Notes: generated by a model from the sequence alone, not told the origin. A DNA stretch of 7,645 nt from Firmicutes bacterium CAG:194 (GCA_000432915.1 HF995246.1:7376-15020); one strand, 5' to 3'; counted from the stretch's first letter, positions 1 through 6,355 are shown. Made by a program: numbers and translations.

Positions 1-460
1 TGATCAGTGCTCTTCCGATTGCACATCTCTGCTGCTGTCCGCCCGAAAGCTCAGACGGAAAATGTGTGGCATGATCTGTCAGCCCCAGCTTTTCCAGCAG
101 TTCGGAAAGCGACAGCGGATTTTGAGAGATATCCTCTACTACACGGATATTTTCCCGGACTGTCAGCTCCGGGATCAGATTATATGACTGAAATACGACA
201 CCGATCTTCTTTCTGCGGTATTCTCCCAGTGCCTTTCTGGAGAGCTTTGTAATTTCCTGTCCGTCTATCGTAATGCTTCCTGCATCCAGATGATCCATTC
301 CGCCCAGCATGTTCAAAAGCGTACTCTTACCAGAACCGGACGGCCCCAATATCACGCAGATCTCCCCCTTTTCCAGCGTCAGCGAAACATGATTTAAAGC
401 ATACAGCTCACTTTCTCCTGTTCCGTACTTTTTAACGGCGTCTTTCACCTCTATGTACAT
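1..460 (-). CDS. ABC transporter ATP-binding protein, MacB/LolD-like (partial, C-terminus off the window)
   Basis: This is the ATPase subunit of an ABC transporter, acting at the cytoplasmic face of the membrane. The 153 visible residues start MYIEVKDAVKKYGTG. They include a Walker A motif GPSGSGKST (about residues 39-47), a Q-loop in VVFQSYNLIPELTVREN (Q at about 91) and the signature LSGGQQQR (about 138-145). Walker B and the H-loop lie beyond position 1. The ALNHVSL and FQSYNLIPELTV wording is typical of the MacB/LolD/FtsE-like family, whose partners are FtsX-like permeases. Such pairs export lipoproteins, peptides or antibiotics or give bacitracin-type resistance, but the partner would lie off the window, so the substrate cannot be told. 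The ATG at 458-460 is preceded by a GGGAGGAA ribosome binding site about 6 nt upstream. The gene has its own promoter candidate and is separated from the MCP gene by a terminator. Confidence 0.95.
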   Translation of the reverse strand, partial: MYIEVKDAVKKYGTGESELYALNHVSLTLEKGEICVILGPSGSGKSTLLNMLGGMDHLDAGSITIDGQEITKLSRKALGEYRRKKIGVVFQSYNLIPELTVRENIRVVEDISQNPLSLSELLEKLGLTDHATHFPSELSGGQQQRCAIGRALI

Positions 461-493
461 ATTGCTTCCTCCCTCTACCTATTCAAATAGTCA

Positions 494-534
494 TGTCAAA
501 TATATGTTAGTTTATTCTAACCTTTGTGTCAAAT
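494..534. repeat. 8-bp direct repeats TGTCAAAT around a dyad in the ABC promoter
   Basis: TGTCAAAT occurs at 494-501 and again at 527-534, with starts 33 bp apart, about three helical turns. Between them lies the inverted repeat GTTAG (506-510) / CTAAC (517-521). One repeat copy covers the -35 element and the dyad covers the -10 and part of the spacer. That arrangement suits a regulator site, but AT-rich promoter DNA yields such repeats by chance. Confidence 0.3.
504..532 (-). promoter_or_regulatory. Candidate sigma-A promoter of the ABC transporter gene
   Basis: On the minus strand a perfect -35 TTGACA (527-532) is followed, after exactly 17 nt, by TAACAT (504-509), a 4/6 match to TATAAT. 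It lies about 45 nt upstream of the ABC ATPase start codon. The spacer and -10 carry a dyad, GTTAG-N6-CTAAC (506-521), which could be an operator. Read from sequence only; the start site is not known. Confidence 0.55.
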
Positions 535-608
535 GATTTATTGGATTACCTGTAGGAAACTTTTCAGGAACATAGAATGTGCCTTGGCACATCCTCGCAG
601 CTCTTTTT

Positions 609-640
609 TCTGTAATAGGAACGAAGTTTCCTATTACAGA
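609..640. repeat. 13-bp perfect inverted repeat (long hairpin)
   Basis: The arms TCTGTAATAGGAA (609-621) and TTCCTATTACAGA (628-640) are perfectly complementary around a 6-nt centre, CGAAGT. It is the longest stem in the structured block. Six Ts (604-609) lie before it on the plus strand and none after it on either strand, so it does not look like a terminator. Part of the right arm (AAGTTTCCTA, 624-633) is also an inverted copy of TAGGAAACTT at 553-562, giving an alternative longer-range pairing. Confidence 0.7.
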
Positions 641-691
641 GACGAGATACGCTCTGCGAATCTCGCTCTGATTAGCGGTCGTTTCAGACTC

Positions 692-741
692 GAAAATCCT
701 GCCAGCTTCGCTGTCAGCCGTGCTTCGCACTCATGATTTTC
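692..741. repeat. Possible three-way junction (closing stem plus two mini-hairpins)
   Basis: GAAAATC (692-698) pairs with GATTTTC (735-741) and encloses two adjacent hairpins, CAGC-TTC-GCTG (703-713) and GTGC-TTC-GCAC (720-730). The whole can fold as a small branched element on either strand. Nested helices of this kind are more typical of a structured RNA or of a palindromic repeat unit than of random intergenic DNA. Confidence 0.45.
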
Positions 742-874
742 TCTTCGGGAACCCCTCGTATGATAATTGCTTCGCAATACTCGGGGCTGTATCCTGCATC
801 ATAGATGCAGGACATATTACGCTCGGGCGAAACCAAATGCCAGCTTCGCTGTCGCTTGGTTTCTTTCCTCGCTA

Positions 875-911
875 CAAAGAAGGAGCCGGAATGAAATGCA
901 TTCCGGCTCCT
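875..911 (-). terminator. Intrinsic terminator of the MCP gene
   Basis: A 13-bp GC-rich stem (881-893 with 899-911, core GGAGCCGGAATG/CATTCCGGCTCC) with a 5-nt loop starts 32 nt past the MCP stop codon. On the minus strand it is followed by TCTTTG, an interrupted T-tract. It would end the MCP transcript before the ABC promoter. The T-tract is imperfect, so some read-through is possible. Confidence 0.72.
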
Positions 912-943
912 GTAGGTCGCTCTTATTCGTCATACTATGTATT

Positions 944-2275
944 TTATTCGTAGATCTGGAACATGTTCAGCTCGCCTGTCAGCTCATCTGCTACCTTGTA
1001 AAGTCTGCCTGTTGCATCCTTGATCTCACTGATCGTTGCTGCAAGCTCTTCTGCAGAAGCTGCTGTTTCCTGTGTTGCTGCTGCATTCTCTTCTGCAATA
1101 GCGGAAAGGCTTTCTACAGAACTCATAACCTGACCTCTTGCATGCGCCAGCTTTTCCGTATTGGAAGCAATACTTTCGATGCCATCGATCGTTACCTGTA
1201 AGCCACCGCTTACTTTATCAAATACGCGTTTGGTTGTTTCCACCTTATCTGCCTGCAGTCCGATGATCGCATCTACTGTGTTCATCGTCTTTACTGCCTG
1301 CTCGGATTCCTCTAACAGATTCTTGATGATACCCTCAATTGTCTTAGCAGATTCATTGGACTGTTCTGCCAGATTCTTGATCTGTTCTGCAACAACGGCA
1401 AATCCGCGTCCGCTTTCACCGGCTCTTGCCGCTTCGATGGAAGCATTCAGTGCAAGAAGGTTTGTTTCGTTGGCGATAGAAGCGATCAGTTCTGTTGCCT
1501 TATGGATTTCCTGTGCGGATTCATTGGTTGTATTTGTCTGCTGGTAGATCACTGCGATCTGTGCTTTTACTTTTTCGGAAATGCTCCCCAGATCCTGTAC
1601 GCTCTCAGCACCTGCCTGACCGGCTTTCTTCATCGTGTCTGCATTGTTCATCAGATTCTGTACTGCTGCATTTGTCTGTTCAATGCCCTCTCCGATCTGC
1701 ATAACTGCTTCGGATACGGACTGGGTCTCTGTTGCCTGTGCTGTTGCACCGTTTGCCATATCTGACATAGATCTTGCAACATCATCGGATGCATTCCTTG
1801 TCTGGTCTGTCATCTTATCCAGCTTTTCGGAAGCTGCCACGATCACATCGGAAGTACTACCGACCTTTGCGATCACCTTTGCCAGTGATTTGATCACCGC
1901 ATTGGTATGGCGTGCCAGTGTTCCTGTCTCATCCTTGCGGGCTGTATCCTTTGGCTGCGCCGTAACGGTCAGATTGCCTTCCGCTGCGGAATCCAGCACC
2001 TTGATCGTACGGTTCAGGGAATTGACAAAGCCCCATAACGTCAGACGGATTGAAATCGTAACAAGCACGATGAGTATGATCGTCAGCATGGCAAAATACT
2101 TTACCAGTGTCTGTATTTCCTGATCTGCAATCTTTCCCTTCAGAGAAAGTGCCCCGACTATCATTGCAGCTGCCATTGCCACAACAACCGGTACGATCGC
2201 CACGATCAGCATTTTCACCTTTAACGTAAAAAATCTCTTCTTTGCTTTCTGCTTAACTTCTGCCTTGTTTCCCAT
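944..2275 (-). CDS. Methyl-accepting chemotaxis protein with no sizeable sensor domain
   Basis: A 443-residue membrane chemoreceptor-type signalling protein. Two hydrophobic segments near the N-terminus (about 20-45 and 60-81) are joined by only about 15 residues, so there is no extracytoplasmic ligand domain of normal size. A HAMP-like linker follows (about 85-137), then a long helical signalling domain. The conserved hairpin tip NETNLLALNASIEAARAGE lies at about 269-287, followed by GRGFAVVAEQIKNLAEQS. This is the region that contacts CheA/CheW. The ATG at 2273-2275 is chosen because AAGGAG stands 8 nt before it; an in-frame GTG at 2282-2284 would overlap that ribosome binding site. It lies 113 nt downstream of the GGDEF gene on the same strand and may be cotranscribed or use its own weak promoter. 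No CheA, CheW or flagellar genes are in view, so a motility role is only inferred. Confidence 0.95.
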   Translation of the reverse strand: MGNKAEVKQKAKKRFFTLKVKMLIVAIVPVVVAMAAAMIVGALSLKGKIADQEIQTLVKYFAMLTIILIVLVTISIRLTLWGFVNSLNRTIKVLDSAAEGNLTVTAQPKDTARKDETGTLARHTNAVIKSLAKVIAKVGSTSDVIVAASEKLDKMTDQTRNASDDVARSMSDMANGATAQATETQSVSEAVMQIGEGIEQTNAAVQNLMNNADTMKKAGQAGAESVQDLGSISEKVKAQIAVIYQQTNTTNESAQEIHKATELIASIANETNLLALNASIEAARAGESGRGFAVVAEQIKNLAEQSNESAKTIEGIIKNLLEESEQAVKTMNTVDAIIGLQADKVETTKRVFDKVSGGLQVTIDGIESIASNTEKLAHARGQVMSSVESLSAIAEENAAATQETAASAEELAATISEIKDATGRLYKVADELTGELNMFQIYE

Positions 2276-2332
2276 CGATAACACTCCTTATAAACCACTT
2301 TCGTCAAATTGTATATGGAATCCCCCGTATAT

Positions 2333-2368
2333 TATGTTTTATTGTAACATATTTACCCTGAAAAGCAA
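2333..2368 (-). promoter_or_regulatory. Weak candidate promoter and dyad upstream of the MCP gene
   Basis: On the minus strand TTGCTT (2363-2368) stands 16 nt before TACAAT (2341-2346, 5/6 to the -10 consensus). The -10 is overlapped by a perfect dyad, TATGTT-N7-AACATA (2333-2351). No sigma-D (motility) consensus CCGATAT was found. No terminator is visible between the GGDEF stop and this site, so read-through from the upstream operon is equally possible. Confidence 0.3.
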
Positions 2369-2388
2369 AGGACATTTTGGTATTTTCG

Positions 2389-3678
2389 TCATTCTTTCCT
2401 ATCCCCGGATGTCACGATCCGGTTTCTTCCTTCCGCCTTTCCGCGGTACAGAAGATCATCGGCTTCTTTCACGATCTCATCCAGTGACTGCTCTCCTGTA
2501 ACATCCGTCAGACCAAATGTCAGGGATACGGAAAATGTCTCTCCTTCATAGGCAAATGCCGTTTCCCTTATTTCATCTGCGATCTGTTCCAGTTTTTCCT
2601 GCGCCTGTGCGAGCGGCAGTTCAAATACAAGCAGAAATTCCTCGCCGCCCCATCGCGATACCAATCCTTTTTCTTCCATGTTTTTCTTAAAGATATTGGA
2701 TATGCTTTTCAGTACCATATCACCACATTCATGTCCATAGGTATCATTGATCCGCTTGAAAAAGTCGATATCACCGATCGTAACGGACAGAGGCTGCTGT
2801 CTGTTTTCCCTGCACTGCTCGATCATCTTCTGCAGATTACTTCTGCAGGCACGCCTGTTCAAAAGTCCCGTCAGCGGATCCGTCGTGATCATATCCTTCA
2901 AAGAACAACTGACGGTTGCTGCATAACTTCCCATAGCACCGATCTCATCCTTCCGACGCAGAACGGAAATCGGCATTTTAGTGGAGAAATCACTGTTTGC
3001 CAGATGCCCAAGGTAGTCCATGATCGATTTCAGTGCCTCTACCAGCTTCTGGCTGGCAGCAATACAGCACAAAAGTGCCGCGATCGTCACAAGCACACAG
3101 ATTGCCACAGAATTGATCACATTATTTCTGACGAATGCCATAACACTTGCACGTGTTTTACTCGCAAACGCCATTCCCACAACTGATCCGTCTTTATTAT
3201 AGATCGGTACATAATATCCAAAATAGGATTTTCCGCCGATCTTGATCTTCTCAGAGAAATAGTCCTTGCCGTTTTCCAGCACCCAGTGGCTGACCTGCCC
3301 GTCCGCACTCGTTCCGCTCATCCGTTTTCCCTTTTCATCCGTGAGCGTTGTCAGGATACGCTTATCACCGTAAAAGAGCGTGATATCCATTCCATATGAT
3401 TCCTTCAGGGAATCCACGATGGAATAGTCACCGGTGAGCACAACATCTCCTTTATATATCATTCCATCTTTCTCATACATATCGCCCGGTGCGATCAGGG
3501 AATACGTATTGTAGACCGAACGTGCTGCGACCTTTAATGACTGGCTCACCTGCTCCGTTGTCACCTGCACAAGCGTCCTTGTTGAGATGAATGTCAGCAC
3601 CAGTCCCAGAACAAGTACCGGTACAAGCGAAAATTTCAGTAACGTGTGCTTCAGACTTGTTTTTTTCGTATTATCCAT
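2389..3678 (-). CDS. Membrane diguanylate cyclase with extracytoplasmic Cache domain (GGDEF)
   Basis: A 429-residue protein predicted to make cyclic di-GMP from two GTP in response to an extracellular signal. It has a short cytoplasmic start, a membrane segment at about 13-33, an extracytoplasmic domain (about 35-188), a second membrane segment (about 188-208), a linker with HAMP-like features (about 209-262) and a GGDEF domain (about 263-422). The outer domain has the look of a single Cache domain (YGMDITLFYGDKR, RMSGTSADGQV, GYYVPIYNKDGSVVG). The active-site loop is intact as GGEEF (344-348), preceded by DPLTGLLNRR and GDIDFFKRINDTYGH (metal-binding Asp residues). The expected RxxD inhibitory site before GGEEF is replaced by EEKG, so product inhibition through that site is unlikely. 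It starts 16 nt after the ABC-F stop codon behind a run of seven Gs serving as ribosome binding site. No EAL or HD-GYP domain is present. Confidence 0.95.
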   Translation of the reverse strand: MDNTKKTSLKHTLLKFSLVPVLVLGLVLTFISTRTLVQVTTEQVSQSLKVAARSVYNTYSLIAPGDMYEKDGMIYKGDVVLTGDYSIVDSLKESYGMDITLFYGDKRILTTLTDEKGKRMSGTSADGQVSHWVLENGKDYFSEKIKIGGKSYFGYYVPIYNKDGSVVGMAFASKTRASVMAFVRNNVINSVAICVLVTIAALLCCIAASQKLVEALKSIMDYLGHLANSDFSTKMPISVLRRKDEIGAMGSYAATVSCSLKDMITTDPLTGLLNRRACRSNLQKMIEQCRENRQQPLSVTIGDIDFFKRINDTYGHECGDMVLKSISNIFKKNMEEKGLVSRWGGEEFLLVFELPLAQAQEKLEQIADEIRETAFAYEGETFSVSLTFGLTDVTGEQSLDEIVKEADDLLYRGKAEGRNRIVTSGDRKE

Positions 3679-3684
3679 ATGTAT

Positions 3685-3691
3685 CCCCCCC
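3685..3691 (-). promoter_or_regulatory. G7 ribosome binding site of the GGDEF gene
   Basis: On the minus strand the sequence reads ATAGGGGGGGATACATATG: a tract of seven Gs ending 6 nt before the ATG (3676-3678). It is the only Shine-Dalgarno-like sequence in the 16-nt gap after the ABC-F stop codon. A homopolymer here departs from the GGAGG-type sites of the neighbours and could slip in length. Confidence 0.55.
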
Positions 3692-3694
3692 TAT

Positions 3695-5563
3695 TTACCT
3701 TTTGTTCTCCTGCTCAATCTCCAGAACAAGTTCTTCTAAATACATCCATCTGTCCATTTTTTCGGTAAGCAGCTGTCGTTTTTCGGTCAGCTGCCTGTCC
3801 AGCTCTGCCAGACGGATAAAATCTCTGGCAGCCTTTGTATATTCATCTTCCAGCGCAGCAATTTCTTCTTCCAGCTCTGCGATCGAATCCTCGATCGTCT
3901 CATATTCCCTCTGTTCTTTATAAGAAAGCTTCTTCCGGTGCTGGCGCGCCTCCTGCCCTTTATTCTCTTTTTCTTCCTTCTCCGGCCGCTGACGCTGCGT
4001 CTTTCCCTGCTCTGTTTTCCGTTCCTCCATGCGGAGCTGGTAATCCGTATAACCACCCTCATACTGCGTAACCCTGCCTGCCTCCTCAAATGCAAAGATG
4101 CGCCGCACGGTACGATCCAGAAAATAACGGTCATGGGAAACAACCGCTACGATCCCGTCAAAGCTGTCCAGATAATCCTCTAAGATCGTCAGTGTACGGA
4201 TATCCAGATCATTGGTCGGCTCATCCAGCAAAAGAACATTCGGGGCTTCCATCAGCACGCGCAGCAGATTCAGCCGCCGCTTCTGTCCACCGGAAAGCTT
4301 TCCGATCCTGCTGTACTGCAGCTCTGCGTCAAACAGGAACCGTTCACACATTTTCGCCGCCGACACTTCTCCATCCTTTGTTTTGATAAATTCCGCCGTA
4401 TCCCTGACATAATCAATGACACGCTTTTCCGGATCCATATATGCCAGCCCTTTTTCTTTTTCCTGACTGATTTCCTGCGCATAGTAACCGATCTTGATCG
4501 TCTGTCCGATCTCAATGCTGCCACTGTCAGGATATACTGCAGCATTTCCGGTCAGCTGCCCTGCTGCTGTCGCGATCATTTTCATGAGGGTTGTCTTACC
4601 GCAACCATTTTCCCCGACAAAGCCGACGCGGTCGCCGCGCAGAAACAGATAAGTAAAATCACGCAGAAGGACATGCTCTCCATACGCCTTTGATAAATTC
4701 TGAAGTTCCACTGTCGTCTTTCCCATGCGGGTGCTGACACTGCTCATCTCTACAGTTCCGGTCTCTTCCTTCAGCTTGCTGACCTTCAGATCCTCGAAAC
4801 GCTCCAGCCTCGCCTTCTGCTTCGTGCTCCGCGCCCTTGCCCCGCGCATGACCCACGCCAGTTCGTTACGCAAAATACTGCGGCGTTTTCTGTCCGCCGC
4901 CTGATCGATCTCCTCGCGCTGCGCCTTCCGCTCCAGAAAGCCCGCATAATTTGTATCATAGGAATACAATGCGCCTCTGTCGATCTCTATGATCCTGTTC
5001 GCAATGCTGTCCAGGAAATAACGGTCATGTGTGACCATTACAAGTGTACCTTTGTAGCTTTTCAGGAAATTTTCCAGCCACTGTGCCATTTCCGCATCCA
5101 GATGGTTGGTCGGCTCATCCAGAAGCAGGATATCCGATTTATGCAGCAGCACATTGACAAGTGCCACACGTTTCCTCTGTCCGCCGGAAAGCTCTGCCAC
5201 CGGCGTATCATATGCGGTAACAGAAAGCTCCGTCAGCATGGTTTTTGCCTGCGCGGCCAGCGCCTGCTGCTCCTGCATGCTCTGTCCGGTATGCGACCGC
5301 AGCGCCGCCTGCAGCACCGTATCCTGCGGTTCAAATTCAGGCTGCTGGGAAAGAAGCTGTACTGTCCTGTTTTTTGCCAGGATCACCTCGCCCGCATCCG
5401 GCTCTTCCAGTCCGCCGAGGATCCGCAAAAGAGTGGATTTCCCGGTTCCGTTAATACCGATGATCCCGACTTTTTCCCCTTCCTGCAGATAAAAGGAAGC
5501 ATCCGAAAACAGCAGTCTTCCCGTATATGATTTTGTAATATGATCCAGTGTTACGATATTCAA
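3695..5563 (-). CDS. uup: ABC-F family ATPase, Uup-like (ribosome-associated)
   Basis: A 622-residue soluble protein with two ABC cassettes and no membrane segments, as in ABC-F proteins that bind the ribosome and help translation rather than transport. Cassette 1 has Walker A GINGTGKST (36-44), LSGGQ (125-129) and Walker B with LLLDEPTNHLD (146-156), with H179. A charged linker with WVMRGARARSTKQKARLERF (237-256) follows, a hallmark of the Uup-like group. Cassette 2 has Walker A GENGCGKTT (317-325), LSGGQ (423-427) and LLLDEPTNDLD (444-454), with H477. The C-terminus (about 515-622) is highly charged and helical, a likely coiled coil as in Uup; antibiotic-resistance ABC-F proteins usually lack it. 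There is no long arm insertion in cassette 1. The start is TTG (5561-5563), with GGAGGAG just upstream inside the last codons of ylmH; the overlap TTGA suggests translational coupling. The exact cellular role is inferred from family. Confidence 0.94.
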   Translation of the reverse strand: MNIVTLDHITKSYTGRLLFSDASFYLQEGEKVGIIGINGTGKSTLLRILGGLEEPDAGEVILAKNRTVQLLSQQPEFEPQDTVLQAALRSHTGQSMQEQQALAAQAKTMLTELSVTAYDTPVAELSGGQRKRVALVNVLLHKSDILLLDEPTNHLDAEMAQWLENFLKSYKGTLVMVTHDRYFLDSIANRIIEIDRGALYSYDTNYAGFLERKAQREEIDQAADRKRRSILRNELAWVMRGARARSTKQKARLERFEDLKVSKLKEETGTVEMSSVSTRMGKTTVELQNLSKAYGEHVLLRDFTYLFLRGDRVGFVGENGCGKTTLMKMIATAAGQLTGNAAVYPDSGSIEIGQTIKIGYYAQEISQEKEKGLAYMDPEKRVIDYVRDTAEFIKTKDGEVSAAKMCERFLFDAELQYSRIGKLSGGQKRRLNLLRVLMEAPNVLLLDEPTNDLDIRTLTILEDYLDSFDGIVAVVSHDRYFLDRTVRRIFAFEEAGRVTQYEGGYTDYQLRMEERKTEQGKTQRQRPEKEEKENKGQEARQHRKKLSYKEQREYETIEDSIAELEEEIAALEDEYTKAARDFIRLAELDRQLTEKRQLLTEKMDRWMYLEELVLEIEQENKR

Positions 5564-6327
5564 TGTACTCCTCCGTATCTGCCTATCTGTATACTCAAAT
5601 TACCCTTTTTCGTTTCATGGACAAGTCCCTGATACACAAATCTGCCATATCCGCGAACAGAAACAATGCTTCCCTCTTTGCAGATCCCACTGTTGTTTTC
5701 CATGCATCTGCCATCCACAAACACCTTTTTCTCCCGGAACAGCAGCAGACTCTGGCTGCGGGAAAGATGGTACAGCTTCGCCACGATCCCGTCGAGTCTG
5801 AGGGAACTCACGATGAGCGTCTCTTCCGTTACCTGCGGCTTACTTTGCTCCGGTATTTCATCCAATATCCTGCATCTGACAACCGTATGTCTGATCTTTG
5901 TCAGATTTTCCACAATATAACCGCTTACCTTTGCCAGACAGAACAGATATGCTTTTCCGTCGCCGAGCCGGATGTCGCCAAGTGTACTTCTGTCAATTCC
6001 AAGGTGCATCAGTGCCCCAAGGAAATCCCTGTGTCCCAGATCTTCCGCAAATTTTTTCAGTGCCGGTGCGATCTCCACACACACGATCGGAAACGGTTCT
6101 TCATAGCCCAGACTTTCCTCACTGCCAAAACGGATCACACACCTCTCACAGCCTTCACTGCCGCCTGATATGGTATATTCCATGCCCGGTCTTTGCGCCA
6201 AAAGCTGATAAAACAGATCCTGCTCTGCCAGCGTCAGAAATCCGGTAAATGTATAATGGTTATTCCGATAAGACTGCTCGCTTAAATCCAGCAGCCTTTT
6301 CTGCATAAAAATATCTTCGTCTGTCAT
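5560..6327 (-). CDS. ylmH: YlmH-like S4-domain RNA-binding protein
   Basis: A 255-residue cytoplasmic RNA-binding protein. The N-terminal and middle parts match the YlmH family, with the conserved stretch LGHRDFLGALMHLGIDRSTL at about 97-116. The C-terminal S4 domain (about 172-240) holds SSLRLDGIVAKLYHLSRSQS and GSIVSVRGYGRFVYQG, the compact fold that contacts structured RNA. In Bacillus subtilis YlmH has been linked to ribosome-associated quality control, where S4 proteins bind split large ribosomal subunits. Here it is not beside ylmE/F/G or divIVA but heads an operon with an ABC-F ATPase. The ATG at 6325-6327 is chosen because GTGAGGA lies just upstream and the length then fits the family; the open frame extends further upstream, but that part runs through the promoter and does not resemble the family. 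Its stop (TGA, 5560-5562) overlaps the next gene's TTG start. Confidence 0.92.
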   Translation of the reverse strand: MTDEDIFMQKRLLDLSEQSYRNNHYTFTGFLTLAEQDLFYQLLAQRPGMEYTISGGSEGCERCVIRFGSEESLGYEEPFPIVCVEIAPALKKFAEDLGHRDFLGALMHLGIDRSTLGDIRLGDGKAYLFCLAKVSGYIVENLTKIRHTVVRCRILDEIPEQSKPQVTEETLIVSSLRLDGIVAKLYHLSRSQSLLLFREKKVFVDGRCMENNSGICKEGSIVSVRGYGRFVYQGLVHETKKGNLSIQIGRYGGVH

Positions 6328-6355
6328 ATTGTCCTCACGCCTGCTTATATATACT

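Larger units (their letters stand above)
541..870. repeat. Non-coding block of consecutive stem-loops with GCTTCGC/GCGAAGC cores
   Basis: This 330-nt stretch between the ABC promoter and the MCP terminator holds no convincing gene. It contains consecutive inverted repeats. ATGTGCC/GGCACAT is at 577-592. A 13-bp stem is at 609-621/628-640. CGAGAT-A-CGC/GCG-A-ATCTCG is at 643-665. CAGC/GCTG is at 703-713 and GTGC/GCAC at 720-730, the last two enclosed by GAAAATC/GATTTTC (692-698/735-741). TTGC/GCAA at 767-777 sits inside CCCC/GGGG (752-755/783-786). TCCTGCATC/GATGCAGGA is at 792-812. GAAACCAA/TTGGTTTC (829-836/856-863) encloses another CAGC/GCTG (841-851). It could be a structured RNA, a palindromic intergenic repeat family, or a remnant of a small mobile element. 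Open frames across it exist on both strands but have no clear start signals and are explained by the palindromes. Confidence 0.6.

Noticed and set aside
609..640. Terminator
   Set aside because: The stem is long, but no T-run follows it on either strand; the Ts are upstream on plus.
512..730. Minus-strand frame of 72 codons across the stem-loop block
   Set aside because: It has no proper ribosome binding site, overlaps the ABC promoter, resembles no family I recognise, and follows palindromes that also open the plus strand. Kept as a caution only: conserved copies elsewhere could revive it.
524..736. Plus-strand frame of 70 codons over the same block
   Set aside because: It mirrors the minus-strand frame, has no start signal and no recognisable domain.
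541..870. CRISPR array
   Set aside because: The repeats are palindromic units of differing sequence and irregular spacing, not identical repeats with unique spacers of constant size.
1161..2123. Plus-strand open frames inside the MCP, GGDEF, ABC-F and ylmH genes
   Set aside because: They are shadows of well-supported minus-strand genes, with no start signals or family resemblance.
2276..2284. GTG start for the MCP gene at 2282-2284
   Set aside because: It overlaps the AAGGAG ribosome binding site, which is well placed for the ATG at 2273-2275.
2276..2388. c-di-GMP riboswitch or sigma-D motility promoter before the MCP gene
   Set aside because: No GEMM-like conserved core and no CCGATAT-type -10 were found in the gap.
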